Assembly: GCF_004337365.2 (NCBI RefSeq)
Contig: NZ_CP044016.1
Span: 620,001 to 684,000 of the forward strand
DNA length: 64,000 nucleotides
Reading direction: 5' to 3'
Origin: Rhizosphaericola mali
GTDB taxonomy: Bacteria > Bacteroidota > Bacteroidia > Chitinophagales > Chitinophagaceae
Each line of letters begins with the position of its first letter. The stretch's first letter is position 1. Below are positions 45,640 through 53,932 of this stretch, one piece after another. The notes under the pieces are model-generated. The model was not told where the DNA came from, searched no databases, and saw only the letters and a list, made by a program, of their open reading frames with translations. The translations under genes and the position numbers were made by a program.

Positions 45640-46926
45640 TTAGGCAAGTCTTCTATCTTGCCAACACTCTGCAATTTTTTGTGCAGCCATCAACTCATCT
45701 ACTTTAATATATGTGAGAAATGCTCTTTCTGTTTTGTGTCCACTGATTTTTCTGATAAGCATAGGATCTGTACCTCTTAAATATTCATTGGTACAAAAGG
45801 ATCTGCGGCAAATGTGGCTGGTAAACAATTCGTATTTGGGTACGGATTTTTGCAATGATTTGCCCTTTTTAAAATGTGTTACTTCTATCATCTCATCAAA
45901 GCCCATTAATTTCCCCATTACCTTTAAACTTTCGTTGAAGTCATTAATGTGGATTTTGGGAACATTGAAGTCATAATTTTGAAGTATATCATAAGTATCG
46001 TTAATAATAGGTATTTGCACAAACTTCTGTACTTTCTTTTGTCGGATTTTAAGGACATTGTTTTGGATATAGTTGGCGGAGATTCTTGACAAGTCTGAAT
46101 AACGTAATCCTGTAAGACAACCAAGTACTAATAAATTACGAGTGTCTTTCAGTTCTGGATGCGCTTCTAAATCGAAACGATAAATTTTTACGATTTCCTG
46201 CCATGTGAGAAAGATCATGTCAACCTCTTCAGTGATAGTCGTATAACCGGAAAGGTCAAGGCTGGCACAATATCCCTTTCTGATTCGGTTACGTAGAAAG
46301 CATTTCAAATTTTTAATTTGCTTACCAACGGAATTAGCCAATAGTCCGCATTCACCATTAGGCTTTTCCGTTTCATAAAAGAGAAAATCAACAAAATCCT
46401 CATAAAAATAATAATCGAAACTAGTAAAATTCAAATGGCAACCTCTGCTTTTTTCATATGCTTTTAAATGCTTTATCAAAGATCTGTAATCTTTCACGGT
46501 ATCTTTTGCAACGGCATCTTCCTTGTTTTTAATAAAGTCCACAAAATGATCTTCGAGCGTTACAAGCTCTGTAGGAATCGGTTTAGCATTTTGACTATTG
46601 TTTTTGATGTATTGGTCAAAATGGTCAACTACATATTTGATATTCGGAATTTGATTTCTTAAGAGGGTAGAGGAAAGAAAAGCCTTGAACTTTGCCATTA
46701 AATCCGACAATTCAGCATTTACGACTGCATACGTTTTCTTTTCACAGACAAAATCAAAGCTAGGTTTAACGGATTGCGTATTTACATTCCATAGGTTCGG
46801 AAAAATTTCAAATCCTGTATTGATAAGGACTTTATTTTCTGAATTAAAGATGTACTGCAAATAAATAGGCGTCTTGCCTGATTTTTTGACGTAATGTTTC
46901 TTGGTTACAAATTTTGCGGTTGCCAT
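45640..46926 (-). CDS. Tyrosine recombinase (phage/transposon integrase)
   Basis: 428 residues. An N-terminal Arm-type domain (KKHYVKKSGKTPIYLQYIF), SAM-like core-binding domain (about 110-215) and the catalytic domain with Arg in TGLRYSDLSRI, His-x-x-Arg in SHICRRSFC, His in ISGHKTERAF and the nucleophile Tyr in LTYIK. All catalytic residues are present, so it is probably active. No element genes lie directly beside it, making it an orphan. Part of it (45917-45981) is repeated as a fragment at 25976-26040, near the mobilizable element. Confidence 0.92.
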   Translation of the reverse strand: MATAKFVTKKHYVKKSGKTPIYLQYIFNSENKVLINTGFEIFPNLWNVNTQSVKPSFDFVCEKKTYAVVNAELSDLMAKFKAFLSSTLLRNQIPNIKYVVDHFDQYIKNNSQNAKPIPTELVTLEDHFVDFIKNKEDAVAKDTVKDYRSLIKHLKAYEKSRGCHLNFTSFDYYFYEDFVDFLFYETEKPNGECGLLANSVGKQIKNLKCFLRNRIRKGYCASLDLSGYTTITEEVDMIFLTWQEIVKIYRFDLEAHPELKDTRNLLVLGCLTGLRYSDLSRISANYIQNNVLKIRQKKVQKFVQIPIINDTYDILQNYDFNVPKIHINDFNESLKVMGKLMGFDEMIEVTHFKKGKSLQKSVPKYELFTSHICRRSFCTNEYLRGTDPMLIRKISGHKTERAFLTYIKVDELMAAQKIAECWQDRRLA

Positions 46927-47136
46927 TGTTGATAATTTTTTTTGTTTAAATAAGCTGTCGAGTTTTCGACGAGCTAAAATTGAAAAACAATGGCTTCAAA
47001 TAGCAATTATGGCAGTTAATAAAAATGCAACATATTGAATATCAGTAAATAATAAACAACGATGGCAACTATGAACAATTATAAATCGGCTGGGAAAATC
47101 CCGTCCGGTCCGCTATTAAGGAGTTCAAAAAGATAT

Positions 47137-47172
47137 AAACCGTGTTAAATCATTGATTTACACGGTTTTTTT
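47137..47172 (+). terminator. Rho-independent terminator without an intact gene upstream
   Basis: A 15-bp stem with one bulge (47137-47152 with 47154-47168, AAACCGTG/CACGGTTT ends) followed by a run of T. No coding gene reads into it; the only candidate is the tRNA-like relic 25-50 nt upstream. Confidence 0.75.
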
Positions 47173-47223
47173 ATTTATTTCTGATCCAAGTAAATACAAA
47201 AAAGTTCAATTGTAAAGGTCGTA

Positions 47224-47265
47224 ATTCGGTTAGCATAGAATTCGTATTAACATTGCTAACCGAAT
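47224..47265. repeat. Perfect 12-bp inverted repeat
   Basis: ATTCGGTTAGCA at 47224-47235 and its exact reverse complement at 47254-47265, with an 18-nt centre. It could be an operator or recombination site; nothing else supports a role. Confidence 0.5.
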
Positions 47266-47632
47266 GATAGCCTAAAGTATTGGTTTTAAATCTGTTAAGC
47301 CGAACCTGCCTATTATTCAAATGACAAACCATTTTTCACGCATTAAAATGTTTTATCATGAATTTGGACCATGTATCCAAATAACCAAGAATATTTTGAA
47401 TTACAAAGAAAAGAAACACCGAAATAGATTATAAATACCAGTCAAAAATAAGTAGCCTTTAGTTCTCTCAGTAGCGAAGTATTAGAATTGGTAATACTTT
47501 TAAGTATAGAATTCTATAAAGAAATAGTAATTGCCGTAGAAATCATTTTCTTTAAAAAGTAATTGAAAAATTATTTTACCAAGACTAATTTAAGTTTTTC
47601 TATTAAATCAGCTCCATAATACAACCTTAAAC

Positions 47633-48091
47633 ATGCACTTTTTAATAAGACTGCAAACATCTCATCCAAATACTGAGATATCGCTCAATTATCCATACAT
47701 GCTCAGTGCGGCTATTTATAAGATAATAGCCAAGGAGGATGCGGAATATGCCCAATTTCTCCATGAGCAGGGTTATGGTAAGAAGTTTAAATTCTTTACC
47801 TTTTCGCAATTAAATACGCCTTTTAAGATTGATAGAGGCAGAATGAAACTGATTTCTAATGAAGCCTATTTTCAAATTGCCTTTCATTTGCCACATGCAG
47901 TAGAAAGCTTTGTAAAAGGTTTATTCCAGTCGGAGCAGATTGAGCTTGCCGATAAAATATCGAAAGTGGCTTTTAAAGTTACTTCCGTGGAAAGTTTGCC
48001 AGATCCGCTAAAGTTCCATAAGGACAATGAATTGATCTCTGTTCTACTCAAACTGAAAGCAAGATTAATCACCTTGGTTATTTTATTCTTT
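47633..48091 (+). pseudogene. cas6: cas6 remnant, 3'-truncated
   Basis: The first about 142 residues are those of a type I-B/III Cas6 CRISPR RNA endonuclease: INYPYMLSA-like start (SLNYPYMLSAAIYKIIAKED), AEYAQFLHEQGYGKKFKFFTF and the following ferredoxin-like domain. The second half, with the glycine-rich loop, is gone. The frame leaves homology near LKLKAR (about 48066) and runs through a partial spacer into CRISPR repeats, stopping at 48154. No other cas gene is in the window. It looks like one deletion junction between the middle of cas6 and the array. Confidence 0.85.
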
Positions 48092-48317
48092 CTCTTAATC
48101 GCACTTAGTAGAATTGAAATTCGGCAACATACACGACAATCCCGAATTGCTTAACTACTCTTAATCGCACTTAGTAGAATTGAAATTTTGCAGAACTTAA
48201 CCCTGTTGGAGTTTGTAAAGAAACTCTTAATCGCACTTAGTAGAATTGAAATTGATAGTTCCTTGGGCATTTGTGACCATATCCTTTTCTCTTAATCGTA
48301 CTTAGTAGAATTGAAAT
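48092..48317 (+). CRISPR. Four-repeat CRISPR array remnant
   Basis: Repeats of 29-30 nt (beginning CTCTTAATCG, ending GAATTGAAAT) at 48092-48120, 48158-48186, 48224-48252 and 48289-48317. They are spaced 66, 66 and 65 nt, giving three spacers of about 36-37 nt. The 3' end ATTGAAAT is typical of Cas6-processed type I-B or III repeats. The fourth repeat has a base change (CGT for CGC), the usual sign of the trailer end. No leader is seen on the cas6 side, where 25 nt of a partial spacer remain. Expression or use would need cas genes elsewhere. Confidence 0.95.
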
Positions 48318-48500
48318 AGATTTGACAAGATGGAGAAACAAATTCTTTACACGCAAAAGAAAAACAGAATCTCTAGCTTTGGGAGATAATTTGGGGAGGT
48401 TCAGCTTCTTTTATTCATAAAAATAGCCCCAATTAGTATCAGACTTTTTGGGGATATTACAAATTCTATGCTGCTTTTGTTTGTATAATATGGATTGTGC

Positions 48501-49139
48501 TTACCACAAATTTTCAAATTGATATACTTTTTCAATTGGACTATTTGGTTCTTCTGCAATTAGAGATTTTATTTTTCCTGTTTCCAAACTGAAAACCCAG
48601 CCATGTAAAGTAGGACCGTCATCTTCTTTCCATGCCTTTTGTATGGTAGATGTATTCTTCAAATGTTCAATTTGTTTCAATACATTGAATTCTACCAATT
48701 TTTCTTCCATCTCTTTTTCTGTCGCGATTGTAGAAAGTTCTTCTTTATTTTCAGAGTAAACTTCTTTGATGCTTTTTAACCACATATTCAAAGTCTCCCC
48801 GAAGTCTTGATTAGATAAAGCAGAATGAACACCTCCGCAACCATAGTGACCGCAAACAATTACATGTTTTACTTTCAAATGTAGAACTGCATATTCAATC
48901 ACACTTCTTGCATTGATATCAGTGTACAATACTTGATTTGCCACATTTCTATGTACAAATACTTCACCTGCTTCTAAGCCAAGAATTTCTTCTGCTGGCA
49001 CTCGACTATCTCCACAACCAATCCATAAAAATTCTGGTTTTTGTCCAGAAGACAATTTTTTAAAATAATCTGGATCTAATTCCGCTTGTTTTTTTGCCCA
49101 AGATTCATTTTTTTCAAATAAACTTTTAATGGTATGCAT
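48501..49139 (-). CDS. can: Beta-class carbonic anhydrase
   Basis: 212 residues. Zinc ligands Cys42 (WIGCGDSRVP), His98 and Cys101 (CGHYGCGGV), with the Asp44-Arg46 dyad present. It hydrates CO2 to bicarbonate in the cytoplasm, feeding carboxylases and fatty-acid synthesis. The length is typical of Can/CynT-type enzymes. It opens the conserved gene block that fills the rest of the window. Confidence 0.96.
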   Translation of the reverse strand: MHTIKSLFEKNESWAKKQAELDPDYFKKLSSGQKPEFLWIGCGDSRVPAEEILGLEAGEVFVHRNVANQVLYTDINARSVIEYAVLHLKVKHVIVCGHYGCGGVHSALSNQDFGETLNMWLKSIKEVYSENKEELSTIATEKEMEEKLVEFNVLKQIEHLKNTSTIQKAWKEDDGPTLHGWVFSLETGKIKSLIAEEPNSPIEKVYQFENLW

Positions 49140-49171
49140 GATAATTTATTTTGATTGTTTAATGCAAAGTA

Positions 49172-49204
49172 AAACAGCTTTTTCTAATTAAGAAAAAGCT
49201 GTTT
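49172..49204 (-). terminator. Hairpin terminator after fabG
   Basis: A perfect 14-bp stem (49172-49185 with 49191-49204) around a 5-nt loop, between the fabG stop and the carbonic anhydrase start. On the minus strand it would end the fabG transcript. Confidence 0.65.
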
Positions 49205-49234
49205 CATATATTAGAAAATTTTAATCTAAATGGA

Positions 49235-49990
49235 TTACATATTTAAACCGCCACAAACATTTAAAGTTTGTCCAGTAACGTAAGTACTCATGTCAGAAGC
49301 CAGGAATAAAACGGCATTTGCCACATCTTCCGCTTGTCCAAATCTGTTCAATGGAATTCTTGATTTATAATCAACCGTCGCCGCATCATCTTGCAAATAA
49401 TTGGTCATATCTGTTTCGATAAAACCAGGAGCAATGGCATTGCAACGTACATTTCTAGAGCCTAATTCTTGTGCAATAGATTTTGTAAAACCAATAATAC
49501 CTGCTTTAGATGCTGCATAACTAGATTGACCAGCATTTCCAGAGATGCCAATAATCGAACTCATGTTGATAATACTACCAGAGCGAGCTTTCATCATGGT
49601 ACGTATAACGCATTTAGTTACATTGTAAACACTAGTAAGATTTGTTTGAATTACCTTTTCCCATTGTTCGGGTGTAATTCTAAGCAACAAATTGTCGATA
49701 CTGATACCTGCGTTATTTACACAAATATCTACTGTTCCAAAGTCTTTAACTACGCTTTGTACAAATGATTCTGCTGCTGCAAAATTGCCTGCATCACTTT
49801 GGTAAGCCTTAGCATCAACGCCAAATTCTTTTACTTTTTGAACCAAGGTTTCGGCTTTATCTTTACTACCTTCGCTTACATATGTAAAGGCAATATTTGC
49901 ACCATTTTCAGCTAATTTAAGTACGACAGCTTCTCCGATTCCTCTAGCTCCGCCGGTAACTATAGCAACTTTACCATTAAGAATACCCAT
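49235..49990 (-). CDS. fabG: 3-oxoacyl-ACP reductase FabG
   Basis: 251 residues of the classical SDR fold. TGGARGIG (12-19) binds NADP(H); NNAG (92-95), Asn118, Ser144/145, Tyr158 and Lys162 (SSYAASKAG) form the catalytic set; the FIETDM loop is that of FabG. It reduces 3-oxoacyl-ACP in fatty-acid elongation. A TACATTTG promoter-like box lies upstream (50014-50021, minus). Confidence 0.94.
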   Translation of the reverse strand: MGILNGKVAIVTGGARGIGEAVVLKLAENGANIAFTYVSEGSKDKAETLVQKVKEFGVDAKAYQSDAGNFAAAESFVQSVVKDFGTVDICVNNAGISIDNLLLRITPEQWEKVIQTNLTSVYNVTKCVIRTMMKARSGSIINMSSIIGISGNAGQSSYAASKAGIIGFTKSIAQELGSRNVRCNAIAPGFIETDMTNYLQDDAATVDYKSRIPLNRFGQAEDVANAVLFLASDMSTYVTGQTLNVCGGLNM

Positions 49991-50013
49991 TATAGTTGAT
50001 TTATTTTGATTAG

Positions 50014-50021
50014 CAAATGTA
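50014..50021 (-). promoter_or_regulatory. -7 promoter box of fabG
   Basis: TACATTTG on the minus strand, 24 nt before the fabG ATG, matches the Bacteroidota TAnnTTTG -7 element; no clear TTTG -33 box was found at the ideal distance. Confidence 0.45.
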
Positions 50022-50055
50022 GGGAAAATAAAAGTTCCTAATTCGCGATGAATAA

Positions 50056-50919
50056 TTAGTAAAAAAAGTTGGTAAGATTTGGTTTGATCAACAATCCTAT
50101 CCTAACCATGCTCGTCTTTTGTTGGTAACTGATAAGATTCTCTCCATATCCTTGAAACCATTGAATCCCAATAAATTGGTTTCCTTTTTTGAATGGCTTA
50201 TAATACAATTGTCCCATAACACTACCTTTCCAATTCCATTGATTACCTTTTTTGACCAAAACATCCGCATACCATCTGGATGGTTTGATAATATAGGCAG
50301 CACCGAATTGTCCGTATCCCACATAGTTAATCAAATCAGGATTATCATCTTTATAGGCAAATGGTAACCATACTTTTGCGTTTAATTGTATTCTATCCGA
50401 AATATTCTGTTGCCAACCCGCGGACAAAAAATTCCAACTACGAGATTGAATACTGTCACGCCCATTGGATTCATGCTCCAGCATTAAGGTAAAAAAGCCC
50501 GATTTTCCCATTTTGGTATCGTAAGGTCTTATCAAACCAAGCGCAGGATTGAAATTGATTTCTGCAAATGGTTTAGAATTTTTATAAATGTCCCAAAATG
50601 ATTTCTGTGTGTAACTTACAAATAAGAAACTTTTTGCTACCAATGGATTACGATATAACAATTGCTTAAAACTAATTTGATATTTCACATCCGAATTATA
50701 TTTACTTGGAGCTTCCCTTAAGGTCGTACCCGTCAAGAAATAATTATCGTTGAAAATAGTAAATGATGGTTGGCTCAAAAATTTCTCTTCGGCAGTTAAC
50801 CTTTTTGGAACAGAGTCTCCGTTATATTTTTCTGATTGACTCCAGGTATTTGAATAAAAGAAAAAACTTAATAGAAAAAAAAAGCTGTTTTTAATACGAA
50901 AGCGCGTGCTATTGGGCAT
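50056..50919 (-). CDS. pldA: Outer membrane phospholipase A
   Basis: 287 residues. Signal segment near the N-terminus, then the OMPLA active-site motif MLEHESNGRDSIQSRSWN, which holds the His-Ser pair and the following Asn, and a 12-stranded barrel ending in an aromatic residue (PNLTNFFY). It hydrolyses phospholipids that reach the outer leaflet of the outer membrane. It is followed downstream by fabG on the same strand. Confidence 0.88.
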   Translation of the reverse strand: MPNSTRFRIKNSFFFLLSFFFYSNTWSQSEKYNGDSVPKRLTAEEKFLSQPSFTIFNDNYFLTGTTLREAPSKYNSDVKYQISFKQLLYRNPLVAKSFLFVSYTQKSFWDIYKNSKPFAEINFNPALGLIRPYDTKMGKSGFFTLMLEHESNGRDSIQSRSWNFLSAGWQQNISDRIQLNAKVWLPFAYKDDNPDLINYVGYGQFGAAYIIKPSRWYADVLVKKGNQWNWKGSVMGQLYYKPFKKGNQFIGIQWFQGYGENLISYQQKTSMVRIGLLIKPNLTNFFY

Positions 50920-50927
50920 GTGTGTCG

Positions 50928-51158
50928 TTAATTATCGTGATTTGTATTTTCTTGTTCAGATGTTTTTTTATATTGTCTAAACCAACTGATTGCTAATATA
51001 ATCCACATAAACAATAAAATACCATTGAAAAGAATTTTATGATTCCTTGAATCTGTATAAATATGAAAAGATTTGTAAAATTGCCAGCCATACAAAACGG
51101 CCAAAACTGTGGAGAATACGGTTAATAATTGATATTTATTCGACGTCTTTTTTGCCAT
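50928..51158 (-). CDS. Small two-helix membrane protein
   Basis: 76 residues with two hydrophobic segments (about 10-25 and 45-60, GILLFMWIILAISWF) and basic ends. No known family. It lies 2 nt after the GH3 gene and 8 nt before the phospholipase gene on the same strand, so it is part of that operon. Confidence 0.7.
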   Translation of the reverse strand: MAKKTSNKYQLLTVFSTVLAVLYGWQFYKSFHIYTDSRNHKILFNGILLFMWIILAISWFRQYKKTSEQENTNHDN

Positions 51159-51160
51159 TT

Positions 51161-52690
51161 CTATGCGGATATTTTATTGATTGCGTTGATTTTATGTAAT
51201 AATTCTTCTAAATAATTTCTATGATTTGCAAGGCGTGGTACTTTATGTTGACCGCCTAATTTACCTCTTTCTTTCATCCACTTATTGAATGTTCCGGATT
51301 CTACGGTATGAATTATTGGCAATTGTAAAGCAATACTTTTGTATCTTTTCGCTTGATAATCACTATTTAATTTTTGTAATTCCTCATCTAAGATTTGGGT
51401 AAATTTTTCCAAATCTTCAGGTGTTTTATCAAATTCTATGATCCACTCGTGTGTGCCATTATTATTTTCTGAAAAATAACAAGGACCAGCCGTATATTCA
51501 TTGATGGAAACATTCATTTTTTGCGAAGCAATAGCAATGGCTTTATCTGTATTGTCAATAATTAATTCCTCTCCAAATGCGTTGATAAATGCTTTCAATC
51601 TGCCGGTAACTTTTATTTTAAAAGGATATAGAGAAGAGAATTGAATAGTATCACCTGGTAGATAACGCCATAATCCACCATTCGTAGATATTACTATCGC
51701 ATAATTTGTATTTAATTGAACTTCGTCTAGACTTAATGTTTTAGCATTAGGCACTTTATACTGATCGATCGGTAAAAATTCATAATAAATACCGTGTTGT
51801 AAAAATAACAACATGCCATCATCATCAGTGTGCGCTTGTGCAGAGAAAAAACCTTCACTCGCATTGTACATATCCAAATAATTGATTTTTTTACCAATCA
51901 ATTTTTCGAAATTATTTTTATAAGGAGTGAATGATACCCCACCATGCATGTACAATTCTAAATTGGGCCAGACTTCTCCGATATTCTTTTTACCCGTTAA
52001 TTCCAATATACGTTTTAATAAAATAGATGTCCAAGATGGAACGCCAGAAATAGACGTTACATTTTCGGAAATGGTTGCATGTGCGATCGCTTCGATTTTA
52101 CTTTCCCATTCATCCATTAACGCAATGGATAATTCTGGAGTGCGTATCCATTCTCCCCAAAATGGAGTGTTTTGCATTAATACAGCACTTAGATCTCCAT
52201 AATAGATTTCTTCTGATAATTGGCTGATCTGATGACTGCCCCCAATTACAAGTCCTTTTCCTGTTAATAATTGGCTTTCAGGATATTCGTTATAATACAT
52301 AGTAAGGACATCTTTCGCTCCTTGAAAATGGCATTTGTCAAGACTTTCCTCAGATATCGGTATAAATTTACTAACGCCTCCACTTGTACCACTACTTTTC
52401 GCAAACCAATTAACAGGTGTGTTCCAAAGTATATTTTCCTGACCGTGCATAATCAGGTCTATATACGGTTGTAAATCTTCATATTCAGAGATGGGAACAT
52501 TTTTTTTGAAATCTTGAGTATCCCATTCTCTATTAAAGCCATATTTTTCTCCGAATACGGTATATTGTCCGTGTGAAAGTAAATTGTCTAAAACCTCCAT
52601 TTGCGCTTCTAATGGATGTTCTATCCATGATTCAATACGCCAGTATCTTAGGCGAGCCAATCTTGATATAGCAGAACTTAACAAATTCAT
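51161..52690 (-). CDS. GH3-family acyl-adenylating enzyme
   Basis: 509 residues. Features of the GH3 auxin-responsive promoter family: phosphate-binding FAKSSGTSGGVSKFIPIS, YNASEGFFSAQ and WRYLPGDTIQF, with the C-terminal lid domain after FKIKVTGRLKAFINAFGEELI. Plant GH3 enzymes link acyl acids to amino acids through an acyl adenylate; the role of the bacterial branch, conserved in Bacteroidota, is unknown. It heads an operon with a small membrane protein and phospholipase A. Confidence 0.9.
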   Translation of the reverse strand: MNLLSSAISRLARLRYWRIESWIEHPLEAQMEVLDNLLSHGQYTVFGEKYGFNREWDTQDFKKNVPISEYEDLQPYIDLIMHGQENILWNTPVNWFAKSSGTSGGVSKFIPISEESLDKCHFQGAKDVLTMYYNEYPESQLLTGKGLVIGGSHQISQLSEEIYYGDLSAVLMQNTPFWGEWIRTPELSIALMDEWESKIEAIAHATISENVTSISGVPSWTSILLKRILELTGKKNIGEVWPNLELYMHGGVSFTPYKNNFEKLIGKKINYLDMYNASEGFFSAQAHTDDDGMLLFLQHGIYYEFLPIDQYKVPNAKTLSLDEVQLNTNYAIVISTNGGLWRYLPGDTIQFSSLYPFKIKVTGRLKAFINAFGEELIIDNTDKAIAIASQKMNVSINEYTAGPCYFSENNNGTHEWIIEFDKTPEDLEKFTQILDEELQKLNSDYQAKRYKSIALQLPIIHTVESGTFNKWMKERGKLGGQHKVPRLANHRNYLEELLHKINAINKISA

Positions 52691-52881
52691 TTTATGTGTA
52701 AAATTCTTTGGGCAATGTTACGAAAAAACTAAATTAAAAGTAAGAACGAATGATGATTACATATTTTAATGCTTATAAACAAATTTTTTTAAAAAATAGT
52801 TCTATAAAAATTTTTATCATAAGTTTTTTTGTATATTATTGCAAGCGTCATCATTCTATAATGAATAAATAAGAAATAATT

Positions 52882-53265
52882 ATGGCTAAAAAACAGCTGT
52901 ACTCCATAGAATATCCTATTAAGTGCTCGCCAACTATACTATATGGTTTTTTATCAACTGCTTCTGGAATGCAAGAGTGGTTTGCAGATAAGGTAACAGA
53001 AAGAGATGATGTAATGAGTTTTTCTTGGAGTGGAGGTACGCCTGATCAAGCAAAAATTATAGAACAAGAGGAGGATAAGTTTGTACGTTATCAATGGTTA
53101 CACGAGGCTCCTGAAGAATATTTTGAATTTAGCATAGAGACTGCAGAGATTTCGAATCAGACTATTTTAGTAATTAAAGCTTTTGCGGAAAAAAATGATA
53201 TCAAAGATGATACCTTGGTTTGGGATCATCAAGTGAAAGATTTGTTTCGCAGATTGGGAAGCTAG
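52882..53265 (+). CDS. START-like/AHSA1 domain protein
   Basis: 127 residues of the SRPBCC fold: SIEYPIKCSPTILYGFLSTASGMQEWFADKV at the start, then FSWSGGTPDQAKIIEQEEDKFVRYQW and the long C-terminal helix HQVKDLFRRLG. This Bacteroidota START-like family binds hydrophobic ligands or assists chaperones; the ligand is unknown. It overlaps the convergent gene by 4 nt. Confidence 0.85.
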   Translation: MAKKQLYSIEYPIKCSPTILYGFLSTASGMQEWFADKVTERDDVMSFSWSGGTPDQAKIIEQEEDKFVRYQWLHEAPEEYFEFSIETAEISNQTILVIKAFAEKNDIKDDTLVWDHQVKDLFRRLGS

Positions 53266-53846
53266 CAAAAGGAAGCTTCCATAATTTGTTGAAAGGATTC
53301 TAGGAAAAATGTTTCGATCGTTTGCCAATCTTGTAGCGGTTTACTATTTGTTAATTTGAGAAATGGATGTTGATTTATTTGGGATTTAGATATTGTGGAA
53401 AAATGATTTTTCGAACTGTCTGATTGAAAATGAATCCAAGGTGAATCTTCTGTTTCGTATTGCCAATTTCTCAAAACTTGATTTTCAAAAATTTTGGTTT
53501 GTAAGTGATTTTTATATTCTCCTTCTAATAAGAGTGAGATTGAAAATGCTTTTCCCCAAAGAAAAAAACTGCGAATTGCAAACGTATTTCCATTTTGAAA
53601 TATTCTTGGAAAATCTAACATGAGATAAGGTAATCCTTCATATTTTTCTCCTTTAGAGACTTTTGGAGAGGTCTGTAACAATTTTTCGTTTTCCTTTGGA
53701 ATCGTATTCTTTGCAATATCACGATAGGTACATCCTAATTGCGTAAAAAACTGTTGAATATGATCAATAATTTGATTTTTTGTTAAAAGGAAGTCGAAAT
53801 TTTGAACAATGCTCCATTCTTTTTCAGATAAAACTAACTTTGCCAT
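53262..53846 (-). CDS. Conserved hypothetical protein
   Basis: 194 residues, soluble, alpha/beta, no signal peptide (LVLSEKEWSIVQNFDFLLTKNQIIDHIQQFF; then GLPYLMLDFPRIF, AIRSFFLWGKAFSISLLLEG). Family and function not recognised; it reads like a Bacteroidota-specific protein that follows the START-like gene tail to tail. Confidence 0.7.
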   Translation of the reverse strand: MAKLVLSEKEWSIVQNFDFLLTKNQIIDHIQQFFTQLGCTYRDIAKNTIPKENEKLLQTSPKVSKGEKYEGLPYLMLDFPRIFQNGNTFAIRSFFLWGKAFSISLLLEGEYKNHLQTKIFENQVLRNWQYETEDSPWIHFQSDSSKNHFSTISKSQINQHPFLKLTNSKPLQDWQTIETFFLESFQQIMEASFC

Positions 53847-53932
53847 GCAATAGCAATTTTGAGGAATAGCGATTAAAATGCTGTAAATATCCTAAAAAGT
53901 TGCATCTTCGAGCATCGTATCGTACTGAATTC

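Larger units (their letters stand above)
46927..47632. other. Gene-poor stretch with tRNA-like relic and inverted repeats
   Basis: About 700 nt upstream of the integrase and of cas6. It contains a tRNA-3'-end-like sequence near 47090-47113, a terminator at 47137-47172, a perfect 12-bp inverted repeat (47224-47235 with 47254-47265) and the 14-nt palindrome TATAGAATTCTATA (47515-47528). No protein gene was seen. Confidence 0.5.

Noticed and set aside
45640-46926. Integrase of a complete integrative element here
   Set aside because: No conjugation, replication or cargo genes and no clear direct repeats lie beside it, so only an orphan integrase can be supported.
48066-48154. C-terminal end of a longer Cas6 variant
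   Set aside because: This part of the frame is translated spacer and CRISPR repeat sequence and does not resemble Cas6.
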